Part shown: positions 41,082 to 48,044 of the stretch, one piece after another | Position numbering within the stretch: position 1 is the first letter of the stretch | Layout of the letters: each line of letters begins with the position of its first letter | Source: Palsa-147 sp049279675 | GTDB lineage: Bacteria; Acidobacteriota; Terriglobia; Acidiferrales; UBA7541 | Direction of reading: 5' to 3' | DNA length: 48,044 nt | NCBI GenBank assembly: GCA_049279675.1 | Contig: JBAPOP010000117.1 | Coordinates: forward strand, 1-48,044 | Position numbers and translations under genes: made by a program | The notes under the pieces: model-generated | The model's input: the letters and a program-made list of their open reading frames with translations, nothing else | What the model was told of the DNA's origin: nothing | The model's database searches: none

Positions 41082-43511
41082 CTAGTAGGCGACGCGGACA
41101 GTCCAGCCGGAGCGAGAGTCCGGCAATGTCACCGTGACGGAGTGATTCTCGTCGTCAAATCGCCAGCCCCTTAGGGCCTGATCCCCCTCGCGCACCTCTT
41201 TTGGCGAGTGGCTGGCGCCGAATACTTCCAGTTTGATGCTCGTCCACCACGGCTGATAATTCCCCTGCCAGGCCGCACTCGTAACCGTCACTGAATTCTC
41301 TGACGCCTCGCACGAATAACTGATCCGCACAAACCCGTCTTTCTGGTAGGCAAATGTATGGCCGTCGTCGAGGTACAGCGAGCCGTTGCAATCCGATCCG
41401 GCATAAACGCGCAGTTCTAACGGACCATCGGGCGTCTGGGTCGTGTTTTGCACGAGAGGCTGCTCGGGAAGAATTGCCCCCGCGCGAACGTACAGCGGCA
41501 TCTGGTCAAGCTCTGGATGACTTTTGATTTTCTCGGTCGACGCATGTTTCGCGCCGCTCCAGTAGTCATACCATTCGCCCGGCGGCAAATGCACTTCGTG
41601 TGCGTCAACCATTTCGGTGAGAACGGGTGAGACAAGCAAATCGCGCCCGAACAGATATTCGTTGTTCTCGTCGTAGAGATCTTCCGCTTGCGGGTACTCG
41701 AGGAAGAGTGGGCGCATCATCGGCAGGCCAGTGCGCGACATCTCTTCCGCCGCCGTGTAGATGTAAGGCAGCAGCCGGTAACGCAATTCGATGAATCGCT
41801 TTCTAATCATTTCGTGCTCCGGACCATGAACCCACGGCTCTTGGTCCGCAGTGCCCTTGGCTGTGTGATCTCTGTAGACCGGATTCAGAGCGCCCACTTC
41901 GAACCAGCGTGTCAAAAGATCGGCGGGCGGCGAGCCTGCATAACCGCCGATGTCGTCGCCGACTAGCGGATAGCCCGAGATACCGAGGCTCATCAGCGTC
42001 GGGACGCTCATCTTGAGATGGTTCCAGGTGCTGCTGTTGTCGCCGGTCCATGTTGCCGCATAGCGCTGCGATCCCGGATATCCGGCGCGCGTGAGAACGA
42101 ATGGCCGCTCATCAGGTTGCAATTTCCGGACGCCGTCGTATGTTGCCCGCGCATTCTCGAGACCGAGGACGTTGTGAATTGCGCGGTGATCGAGCGTCGT
42201 TCCGTCGTCGAGGCGATGAACCACGTCGAGCGGCATCGTCTTGTCAGCGCGAACGAAGATGGCGGGCTCATTCATGTCGTTCCAAAAGCCCGCAGCGCCC
42301 ATATCCACAAATTGTTTGTATAGGCCGCCCCACCAATCGCGCACGCGCGTCAACGTGAAATCCGGGAAAACGCTGTCGCCGGGCCAAACGGGGCCGACGA
42401 ACGGCGTACCGTCTGGATTCTTGATGAACACATCGGCTTTCATGCCGGAATCGTAAGGCGCGTATCCGGCTTCCTTCTTGATGTGGAGATCGGTGATGAG
42501 AATCGTGTGGAAGCCATCGATCCGCAAATCCTTGATCATTTCCTCAAAAGAGGGGAAGCCTTGCCGGTCAATCGTGAACGGGCGATTGCCATCCTGATAG
42601 TCGATGTCGAGATAAATTGCGTCCGCCGGAATTTGTTTCTCGCGCAGCGAACGGGCGACGTTGAGTACGCGGATTTCAGGGAAATAGCTGTAGCGGCTTT
42701 GCTGGTAGCCAAGCGACCACAACGGCGGCAGCGGCGTGCGCCCGATCATCGCTGTGTATTCGCTGAGCACAGTTTTTGGCTCCGGCCCCGCGAAGAAGTA
42801 GTAGTTCAGTTCTCCGCCCTCCGAACCAAACGAGTAGTAGTCGTTCGATTCTTTTCCAAAGTCGAAGCTGCTGCGATACGTGTTGTCGAAGAAGACGCCA
42901 TAGGCCGAGCCTTTGCGCAAGCCGATCCAGAAGGGAAATGTCTTGTAGAGTGGGTCGGTGGACTCCTGCCAGCCAAACGCGTCCGTATTCCACATCGTAA
43001 ACGAACGATTGCGACGATTCATCGGGCCGGCTTTATCGCCGAGGCCGTAATATCCCTCGTCCGCGGGCATGCGTTTCCACACGTGAATGCGCTTGCCATC
43101 CCACGCCATCGGGAGAGCCGGTTCATCCGCGAGCACAGCGTTGCCCGAGGGATCAAGGAAGCTAATCAAAATGGGCGACTTCTGAATTCGCACCGCGACG
43201 CGGCTGGTTGCGATTCTCACATCCTGCTGCGATTCTTCGATTTTGACGGCTGGAGGTTCAGGCGATTCAATTACAGCCCAGGAAAAATCCTTCGGAAAAT
43301 TTCCCTGCGGCGCGACACGCACGCGCACAATACCTTCGCGAAACACGGTTACTCTTATGCGCGCCTGCCCGGACGAGATCTCAACGCCGTCGGGCAGCTT
43401 TTCCACGCGCTGCGCATCGCCGATGTGCTGCCAGCCCTGTCCGTGAGCCGGCGCGCCGCCAATCGCGATCCAGACACAAATCAAGACCGCGCGTCTGATC
43501 CAATCACGCAT
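41082..43511 (-). CDS. Secreted glycoside hydrolase family 31 (alpha-glucosidase/xylosidase type)
   Basis: From ATG 43511 (GGAGGGCGGT upstream) the 809-residue product has a signal peptide (MRDWIRRAVLICVWIAIGG, APAHG). GH31 hallmarks are the nucleophile Asp412 in FWNDMNEPA, acid/base Asp in WTGDNSSTWNHL, the N-terminal galactose-mutarotase-like domain, and VGDDIGGYAGSPPADL. It hydrolyses alpha-linked glucosides or xylosides outside the cytoplasm. The 24 codons of the longer frame upstream would precede the signal peptide and are not used. Exact linkage specificity is not clear; the family also contains lyases and transferases. Confidence 0.93.
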   Translation of the reverse strand: MRDWIRRAVLICVWIAIGGAPAHGQGWQHIGDAQRVEKLPDGVEISSGQARIRVTVFREGIVRVRVAPQGNFPKDFSWAVIESPEPPAVKIEESQQDVRIATSRVAVRIQKSPILISFLDPSGNAVLADEPALPMAWDGKRIHVWKRMPADEGYYGLGDKAGPMNRRNRSFTMWNTDAFGWQESTDPLYKTFPFWIGLRKGSAYGVFFDNTYRSSFDFGKESNDYYSFGSEGGELNYYFFAGPEPKTVLSEYTAMIGRTPLPPLWSLGYQQSRYSYFPEIRVLNVARSLREKQIPADAIYLDIDYQDGNRPFTIDRQGFPSFEEMIKDLRIDGFHTILITDLHIKKEAGYAPYDSGMKADVFIKNPDGTPFVGPVWPGDSVFPDFTLTRVRDWWGGLYKQFVDMGAAGFWNDMNEPAIFVRADKTMPLDVVHRLDDGTTLDHRAIHNVLGLENARATYDGVRKLQPDERPFVLTRAGYPGSQRYAATWTGDNSSTWNHLKMSVPTLMSLGISGYPLVGDDIGGYAGSPPADLLTRWFEVGALNPVYRDHTAKGTADQEPWVHGPEHEMIRKRFIELRYRLLPYIYTAAEEMSRTGLPMMRPLFLEYPQAEDLYDENNEYLFGRDLLVSPVLTEMVDAHEVHLPPGEWYDYWSGAKHASTEKIKSHPELDQMPLYVRAGAILPEQPLVQNTTQTPDGPLELRVYAGSDCNGSLYLDDGHTFAYQKDGFVRISYSCEASENSVTVTSAAWQGNYQPWWTSIKLEVFGASHSPKEVREGDQALRGWRFDDENHSVTVTLPDSRSGWTVRVAY

Positions 43512-43537
43512 ACCGCCCTCCGTGAAGTGCGCAGCCG

Positions 43538-44038
43538 CTAGACGAACATTTTTTGATTGATCTTGAGCCCGTGCTCGCGGCAATAGCTGAGATAGTGGTC
43601 TATAAACCAGAAGACGTCGAGCGTTTGCAATAGTTTGTCGTTGTCGTCGTAAAACTCAAGTGAGCCATTGAGCCAGAAAAATGTCTTCATGCCGTTCGGA
43701 TCGTCCGAGACGAGCGTGTGGATGACGCCCGGGCTTTCGTGCACGTAGCTGCCGGGCTTCGCGACCCAATCGTACTCGAGATAGCGCCAGCTACCTTCGA
43801 GCGTGCAAGCCCAAACCGGCCCGCGATGGCGATGGCGGCCGAGCACGCCTCCTTTTTTCACCCACAGGATATTCGCGAACGAATTGCTGCGGACGTCGAA
43901 CGAAACATGGCGAATGAAAACGTTCTCGATGAACGGCACGTAAGGAGATTCGTCTTCACCGCCGCCAATATGACAATCGGGACGGCCATATTCGCGGACT
44001 ACGGCATCCAGGCTGGTTTCTGCTTCGGTCTTCGGCAT
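43538..44038 (-). CDS. Cupin similar to 2,4'-dihydroxyacetophenone dioxygenase
   Basis: From ATG 44038 (GGAGGAAAAC upstream) the 166-residue protein is a single-domain cupin: VLGRHRHRGPVWACTLEGSW and PGSYVHESPGVIHTLVSD carry the metal-binding histidines and the ChrR/DAD-type pattern. 2,4'-dihydroxyacetophenone dioxygenase cleaves its substrate to 4-hydroxybenzoate and formate, so the product would feed the PobA encoded just upstream on the same strand. A longer frame to 44281 overlaps pobA and is rejected. The cupin could alternatively act on another side-chain-bearing phenol; the 4-hydroxybenzoate link is the best guess. Confidence 0.8.
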   Translation of the reverse strand: MPKTEAETSLDAVVREYGRPDCHIGGGEDESPYVPFIENVFIRHVSFDVRSNSFANILWVKKGGVLGRHRHRGPVWACTLEGSWRYLEYDWVAKPGSYVHESPGVIHTLVSDDPNGMKTFFWLNGSLEFYDDNDKLLQTLDVFWFIDHYLSYCREHGLKINQKMFV

Positions 44039-44094
44039 GTTTTCCTCCGTTTCGTTTCCGATTTCATTTTCAGTTTCTAACGGTTCGAGAGACT

Positions 44095-45279
44095 TCAAAG
44101 CGGATCGAACGGCAGACCCACATAGTTTTCGGCCAGCGCCGTGGATGCCGCGCGCGAACTGGTCACGTAGTCGAGTTCGGCCAAGTGCACACGTTCGGAG
44201 AACTCGCCTTCGTCCGAGCGATGCAGCATGGACGTCATCCACCATGAAAATCGCTGTACTTTCCAGACGCGCCGCAAACAAATCTCCGAATAGCGCTCCA
44301 GCAAATCCGTGCGGCCATGTTTATAGAACAAATCGAGCGCCTGCGCAAAAATCCGCACGTCTGCCACGGCGAGATTCAATCCCTTTGCGCCCGTCGGCGG
44401 GACGATATGTGCAGCGTCGCCGAGCAGGAAAAGACGGCCGTACTGCATCGGTTCGACGAGAAAACTGCGCATTGCCGTGACGCCCTTTTGCGAAATCGGG
44501 CCTTCTTTCAATGCCCCGCCATTGTCAGCCGCGGTTCGCACGCGCAGCTCGTTCCAAATGCGATCGTCAGACCATTTTTCGATGTCTTCGGACGGGTCGC
44601 ACTGCAAATAAAGCCGCGACGTGTCCGGTGAGCGCATGCTCAAGAGCGCGAATCCGCGCTCGTGCCTCGTGTAGACGAGTTCGTCGCAGGATGGAGCAAC
44701 CCCTGCCAGAATGCCGAGCCACGCGAATGGATAAGTCTTTTCGAAAACGCGCAGCACGCCAGGAGGAATCGACGGCCGGGAAACTCCGTGAAATCCGTCG
44801 CACCCGGCGATGTAGTCGCAGACGATCTCATGCGATTCGCCGCCGCTTTGGAATCGAATGCGAGGCGCAGTTGAAGTGAGGTCGTGAACAGCAACACCTT
44901 TCACGTCGAAGAAAATCTGCCCACTGTCTTTCAGGCGCGCGGCAATCAGATCTTTCACCACGTCGTGCTGCGAATACACCATGATGGATTTGCCGCCGGT
45001 GAGTTCCGGAAAATTGAGATGATGATCGCGCCCGCGGAATCGCAAGTAAATTCCGTGATGGATCAATCCTTCCCGCTGCATGCGTTCGCCGACTCCGGAT
45101 TGAACGAGCAGATCCGCCGTGCCCTGTTCCAGAACGCCGGCGCGCACGCGGCTCTCGCAATGTTCGCGGCCATGATTTTCGACGATGATTGATTCGATGC
45201 CTTCGAGATGCAGCAGATGAGAGAGCATCAGGCCCGCCGGGCCGGCTCCTACGATTCCGATTTGCGTTCGCATCTGCAT
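44095..45279 (-). CDS. pobA: 4-hydroxybenzoate 3-monooxygenase
   Basis: The 394-residue flavoprotein has the same length and closely similar sequence to the Pseudomonas p-hydroxybenzoate hydroxylase: IGIVGAGPAGLMLSHLLH, SRVRAGVLEQGTADLL, CDYIAGCDGFHGVSR, FLLGDAAHIVPPTGAKGLN and, at the end, AENYVGLPFDPL with the conserved active-site Tyr. It uses NADPH, FAD and O2 to turn 4-hydroxybenzoate into protocatechuate. It lies in a five-gene minus-strand operon whose upstream genes should generate 4-hydroxybenzoate from p-coumarate-type acids. Protocatechuate ring-cleavage genes are not in the window. Confidence 0.95.
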   Translation of the reverse strand: MQMRTQIGIVGAGPAGLMLSHLLHLEGIESIIVENHGREHCESRVRAGVLEQGTADLLVQSGVGERMQREGLIHHGIYLRFRGRDHHLNFPELTGGKSIMVYSQHDVVKDLIAARLKDSGQIFFDVKGVAVHDLTSTAPRIRFQSGGESHEIVCDYIAGCDGFHGVSRPSIPPGVLRVFEKTYPFAWLGILAGVAPSCDELVYTRHERGFALLSMRSPDTSRLYLQCDPSEDIEKWSDDRIWNELRVRTAADNGGALKEGPISQKGVTAMRSFLVEPMQYGRLFLLGDAAHIVPPTGAKGLNLAVADVRIFAQALDLFYKHGRTDLLERYSEICLRRVWKVQRFSWWMTSMLHRSDEGEFSERVHLAELDYVTSSRAASTALAENYVGLPFDPL

Positions 45280-45340
45280 TGCGATCGATAACCCGAAGCG
45301 CGTCCGTTTGAATGATTTGATTGCGCGGGCGCTCTCAGCT

Positions 45341-45772
45341 TCAACGAGCGCCGGAAGGCCGGGAGAATCTTGCCTTCACTTCCTCTGGAACTGGTATCCC
45401 CTTGTATCGAATGGTGTCTCCTTCAATGCGCTCAACCCACACTCGCTTCTCGAAAATCTCCAGAGCCAGCACATCTTCTTTAAATATCTTGTGGTGCACG
45501 GAAAAGCTGCTGCGCCCCCATTCGGATACGCACGATTCGACCGTGACCGTATCTCCGAATTGCGAAGGAACAATAAATCGCGCGCGCGCTTCCACTAGCG
45601 GGATGCCTCCGATGCCGTACGATTTGAGAATTTCAGGCTTGGGCAGCCCCGCGCGTTCAAAGAGCGCATTCGTGCAGGCATCGCAGTATTCAAAGTACCG
45701 CGGAAAAAAAACGATCCCGCCAGGGTCGCAATCTCCCCACTCGATACGAATTTCTTTTCGATTAATCAGCAT
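45341..45772 (-). CDS. 4-hydroxybenzoyl-CoA-type thioesterase
   Basis: A 143-residue hotdog-fold thioesterase. The N-terminal EWGDCDPGGIVFFPRYFEYCD matches the 4-hydroxybenzoyl-CoA thioesterase signature, including the catalytic Asp of GDCDPxGIV. It should hydrolyse 4-hydroxybenzoyl-CoA (or vanilloyl-CoA) to the free acid, the substrate of PobA encoded next. The ATG at 45772 follows a GTG that could add one residue; AAGG lies upstream. The gene starts 9 bp after the thiolase stop, so it is in the same operon. Confidence 0.9.
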   Translation of the reverse strand: MLINRKEIRIEWGDCDPGGIVFFPRYFEYCDACTNALFERAGLPKPEILKSYGIGGIPLVEARARFIVPSQFGDTVTVESCVSEWGRSSFSVHHKIFKEDVLALEIFEKRVWVERIEGDTIRYKGIPVPEEVKARFSRPSGAR

Positions 45773-45781
45773 CACGCAGCC

Positions 45782-47026
45782 TTAATTTGGATTCTCGAGC
45801 AGCATCGCGATGCCCTGGCCGCCGCCGATGCACGCCGACGCGATGCCGTAACGCAGACTCGCTCGATGCAATTCGCGCGCTAGTGTCACGGCGAGACGAA
45901 TCCCGGTTGCGGCCAGTGGATGCCCAATCGCGATCGCACCGCCATTCACGTTGAGCTTCGCCCGATCCAGCTTCAATTCGCGCTCCACTGAAATCAGCTG
46001 CGCGGCGAATGCTTCGTTGATCTCGAACCGGTCAATTGCATCGAGGGCCATTCCTGCGCCATCGAGCAACTTTCGGATTGCAGGCGCCGGGGCAATGCTC
46101 ATGATCTCCGGTGGGACTCCTACCGCCGCGACGGCCGCAACTCGCGCAAGCGGTTTAATCCCTCGGGATTTCACGTACGCGCCTGAGCCAACCAGCGCAG
46201 CCGCGGCTCCGTCGACAATCGCGGAACTGTTTCCGCCCGTTTGGACTCCGCCAAACGCGGGAGGAATTTTCGCCAGCACTTCGTAAGACGACGGCCTGAT
46301 GTGAGTATCGGATTCCAACTTCTCCGTGCCTTTTGCTAGACGAATGCCGCGCGTCTTGTAGCCCGCCAGTTCGAAGCTCTCGCTCACGAGCGGCACAATT
46401 TCTCCCGAAAGGAAGCAGGCTTTTTGCGCGGCTACGGCCCGCGAGAAACTCAATTCCGCGAATCGATCCGCGTCCTCGCGCGTGATTTTGTAGGTCTTCG
46501 CCACGGTCTCGGCGGTTTGTCCCATCGTCACGCCCGGAGCCGAGTCCATCAGCGCTTCCCAGAGGAAATCCTTGAATTCCACCTGCCCCATCCGAAATCC
46601 GCCACGATGCGTATACGCCGCGATGGGATTGCGGCTCATCGATTCCGCTCCCACGCAGAGGCCAAGTTCGATCTTTCCGAGCGCAATCGCATCGGCTGCC
46701 TGGCTAATCGTCTCGACGCCGGTTCCGCAGACGCGCTGCACAAGAAGCGCGGGGCGATCGATCGGTACGCCCGAATACAGTCCGATGTGGCGGGGCAGAA
46801 CGTAAGCGTCAAAGCTCGCTTGCGCGACGCTCCCTGCAATCACGGAGCCCACATCCGCGGGCGGAATTCCGGTGCGCTCGAACACGGCGCGCGCCGCCTT
46901 AATGCCGAGATCGATCGGCGATACGAGACCCAGGACGCCGTTGTAATCCGCGAAGGGAGTACGCACGCCGTCCAAAAGCCAGGTGTCATTGTATGCGCTG
47001 AATACTCCACCGTTTGCTGCTGCCAT
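45782..47026 (-). CDS. Thiolase (acetyl-CoA acyltransferase)
   Basis: The 414-residue enzyme has both thiolase cysteines: Cys100 in LLVQRVCGTGVETI (acyl acceptor) and the C-terminal CIGGGQGIAML (base), with NEAFAAQ and GGAIAIGHPLAATG between. It is set between an aryl-propenoyl-CoA synthetase and an aroyl-CoA thioesterase, so its likely job is thiolytic release of acetyl-CoA from 4-hydroxybenzoylacetyl-CoA (or the vanilloyl analogue). GGGAGAG precedes the ATG, which is 18 nt after the synthetase stop. The hydratase and dehydrogenase steps needed before it are not in the window. Confidence 0.92.
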   Translation of the reverse strand: MAAANGGVFSAYNDTWLLDGVRTPFADYNGVLGLVSPIDLGIKAARAVFERTGIPPADVGSVIAGSVAQASFDAYVLPRHIGLYSGVPIDRPALLVQRVCGTGVETISQAADAIALGKIELGLCVGAESMSRNPIAAYTHRGGFRMGQVEFKDFLWEALMDSAPGVTMGQTAETVAKTYKITREDADRFAELSFSRAVAAQKACFLSGEIVPLVSESFELAGYKTRGIRLAKGTEKLESDTHIRPSSYEVLAKIPPAFGGVQTGGNSSAIVDGAAAALVGSGAYVKSRGIKPLARVAAVAAVGVPPEIMSIAPAPAIRKLLDGAGMALDAIDRFEINEAFAAQLISVERELKLDRAKLNVNGGAIAIGHPLAATGIRLAVTLARELHRASLRYGIASACIGGGQGIAMLLENPN

Positions 47027-47044
47027 TATTCGACTCTCCCTGTT

Positions 47045-48044
47045 TCAAATCCTATTGATTCGCAGAATTGCCGGCGATGGTTCCGCCGCGTATAACTCCT
47101 CAACCAGCGCCGCACGGCGCTCCAACACGGCTCGCTGATTGAGCGAGCCTTTGTCCGTGATTTCTCCCGCATCGAGCGACGGCGGCTCCTCAACAAGAAT
47201 TGCGCGCACGACACGATTGGAGCTGCCAGTCGCTTCGGCTGAGAGACTTGCGAGCAGCGCTCGGAAATGCGAACGCACTTTTTCATGCCGGAAAATTTCC
47301 TTCGCTGGCAAATCGGGCGAAAGAGTGGGACATAGAGTGCAACAGGCGTTGTGGTCCGCGAATAGAAGCATTCCGACTTCGTCGCGGTCGTGCCCCGCAA
47401 TCACGGCGTCCCGGACATACGGAGTGAAGTGGCTCAAGATTTTCGCGCGCAACGGCCCGACGCTCACCCACGTGCCGCTCGCCAGCTTGAAATCCTCGGA
47501 GAACCGGCCGTCAAAATAAAATCCTTTGTTTACATCAGTTGGGTCAACGAACCTCAGCGCATCACCGAAAATGTAAAAGCCTTCGTCGTCGAAAACTTTT
47601 TTCGTCAATTCCGGCTGGCGCCAGTACCCCGGCGTGATATTCGACCCGCGAACGCGCACTTCCAATTTGTGGCCGCGCGGAACTAGCTTCATCTCGACTC
47701 CGGGAATCGGCACGCCGATCACGCCGGAATGATCGGTTTCCCAGGTCGTCTGGATCGCCATCGGAGCAGTTTCTGTGGCGCCGAGGCCGGTGACCATAAC
47801 GATTCGCTCGCCGCACGTATCTAGCGCGAGCCTTCGATACTCGTCCCACACCGGTTGCGAAAGTCCAGCGCCGGCGTAGAAGAGAAGTTCGAGATTCCGG
47901 AAAAAATTCTCGCGAAGATACGTGTCGGCGCGCAACGCGGGCAGCAAGTCTTCGTAACCCTTCGGCACGTTGAAATAAACCGTCGGCGAAATCTCGCGCA
48001 GGTTGCGGATGGTTTCGTCGATGAACCCCACGCCGGGTTTGCCC
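47045..48044 (-). CDS. Feruloyl/p-coumaroyl-CoA synthetase (N-terminus outside window)
   Basis: About 333 C-terminal residues of an AMP-forming acyl-CoA ligase are visible, open to the window edge. ISPTVYFNVPKGYEDLLPAL, MVTGLGATETAPMAIQT, PGVEMKLVPRGHKLEVRVRG and YIFGDALRFVDP are characteristic of bacterial feruloyl-CoA synthetases. FDGRFSEDFKLASGTWV replaces the usual RxxDxIKxxG hinge, as in that family. It activates ferulate or p-coumarate with CoA as the first step of the pathway encoded by the next four genes on the strand. The true start and P-loop are beyond 48044. Confidence 0.88.
   Translation of the reverse strand, partial: GKPGVGFIDETIRNLREISPTVYFNVPKGYEDLLPALRADTYLRENFFRNLELLFYAGAGLSQPVWDEYRRLALDTCGERIVMVTGLGATETAPMAIQTTWETDHSGVIGVPIPGVEMKLVPRGHKLEVRVRGSNITPGYWRQPELTKKVFDDEGFYIFGDALRFVDPTDVNKGFYFDGRFSEDFKLASGTWVSVGPLRAKILSHFTPYVRDAVIAGHDRDEVGMLLFADHNACCTLCPTLSPDLPAKEIFRHEKVRSHFRALLASLSAEATGSSNRVVRAILVEEPPSLDAGEITDKGSLNQRAVLERRAALVEELYAAEPSPAILRINRI

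Noticed and set aside
42483..43541. 352-codon open frame on the plus strand
   Set aside because: It lies wholly antisense to the GH31 gene, which has full catalytic motifs and a signal peptide. Its translation is Arg-rich and low in motif content, as expected for a shadow frame in high-GC DNA.
1..48044. tRNA, rRNA, insertion sequences, prophage or integrase genes
   Set aside because: I found no transposase or integrase motifs among the credible proteins and recognised no tRNA or rRNA sequence, though a covariance-model search was not possible.

Overview
The window looks like a chromosomal segment from an Acidobacteriota bacterium (Terriglobia/Koribacter-like; inferred, no rRNA is present). 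Pointers are the moderately high GC, a PadR regulator, a serine/threonine kinase fused to a TolB/WD40-type propeller, a MacB-type ABC pair, a CsgG-like protein, two tandem heavy-metal-type RND pumps and a hydroxycinnamate cluster. Several genes have a -10-like hexamer only 8-10 nt before the start codon and no clear Shine-Dalgarno, which suggests frequent leaderless transcripts.

Layout: 1-5.5 kb holds a partial padR with a palindromic operator, a Bax-inhibitor-1 family protein, a HEAT-repeat protein, a membrane protein with an HEGLGH motif and the kinase. 5.7-8.9 kb is a compact Dlt-like operon (adenylation enzyme, MBOAT acyltransferase, carrier protein). 9.1-12.1 kb is an ABC ATPase/permease/esterase operon on the minus strand. 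12.2-15.1 kb holds YceI, an FAD oxidoreductase and a Gfo/Idh/MocA oxidoreductase.

15.2-19.8 kb is a sulfur-assimilation operon: siroheme sulfite/nitrite reductase, precorrin-2 dehydrogenase/ferrochelatase, uroporphyrinogen-III methyltransferase, a 43-residue membrane protein and a YeiH-type transporter. It is preceded by an unannotated 33-codon leader ORF with 8 Cys codons, six of them in the pattern CCxCCxCC, followed by a strong intrinsic terminator. This reads as a cysteine-responsive transcription attenuator.

19.8-30.9 kb holds the most unusual locus. Three tandem tiny genes on the minus strand encode near-identical lysine-rich peptides of 31, 27 and 27 residues. Each has a near-perfect sigma-54 promoter (TTGGCACG-N4-TTGCA), a conserved upstream palindrome (GTTGAA-N22-TTCAAC) centred about 130-140 nt before the predicted start of transcription, and a conserved terminator. 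Directly upstream is an NtrC-family sigma-54 activator with an intact GAFTGA loop whose receiver domain has lost the phosphoacceptor Asp. The spacers between the peptide genes contain decayed fragments of that activator gene, showing that an activator-end/promoter/peptide unit was duplicated twice. On the other side, converging on the array, lie a methyltransferase and an export-type operon (GAF-HlyD fusion, HlyD lipoprotein, and a PqqD-like/M50 protease/HlyD fusion). I propose a sigma-54-controlled small-peptide production and export system. The link between peptides and exporter is inference from proximity and domain logic.

31-40.4 kb carries two adaptor/pump RND pairs without a visible TolC gene. 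40.5-43.5 kb has a membrane-anchored cytochrome c and a GH31 glycosidase. 43.5-48.0 kb (minus strand) is a coherent hydroxycinnamate-to-protocatechuate operon: feruloyl/coumaroyl-CoA synthetase (cut by the window end), thiolase, 4-hydroxybenzoyl-CoA-type thioesterase, 4-hydroxybenzoate 3-monooxygenase and a dihydroxyacetophenone-dioxygenase-like cupin, all converging on 4-hydroxybenzoate.
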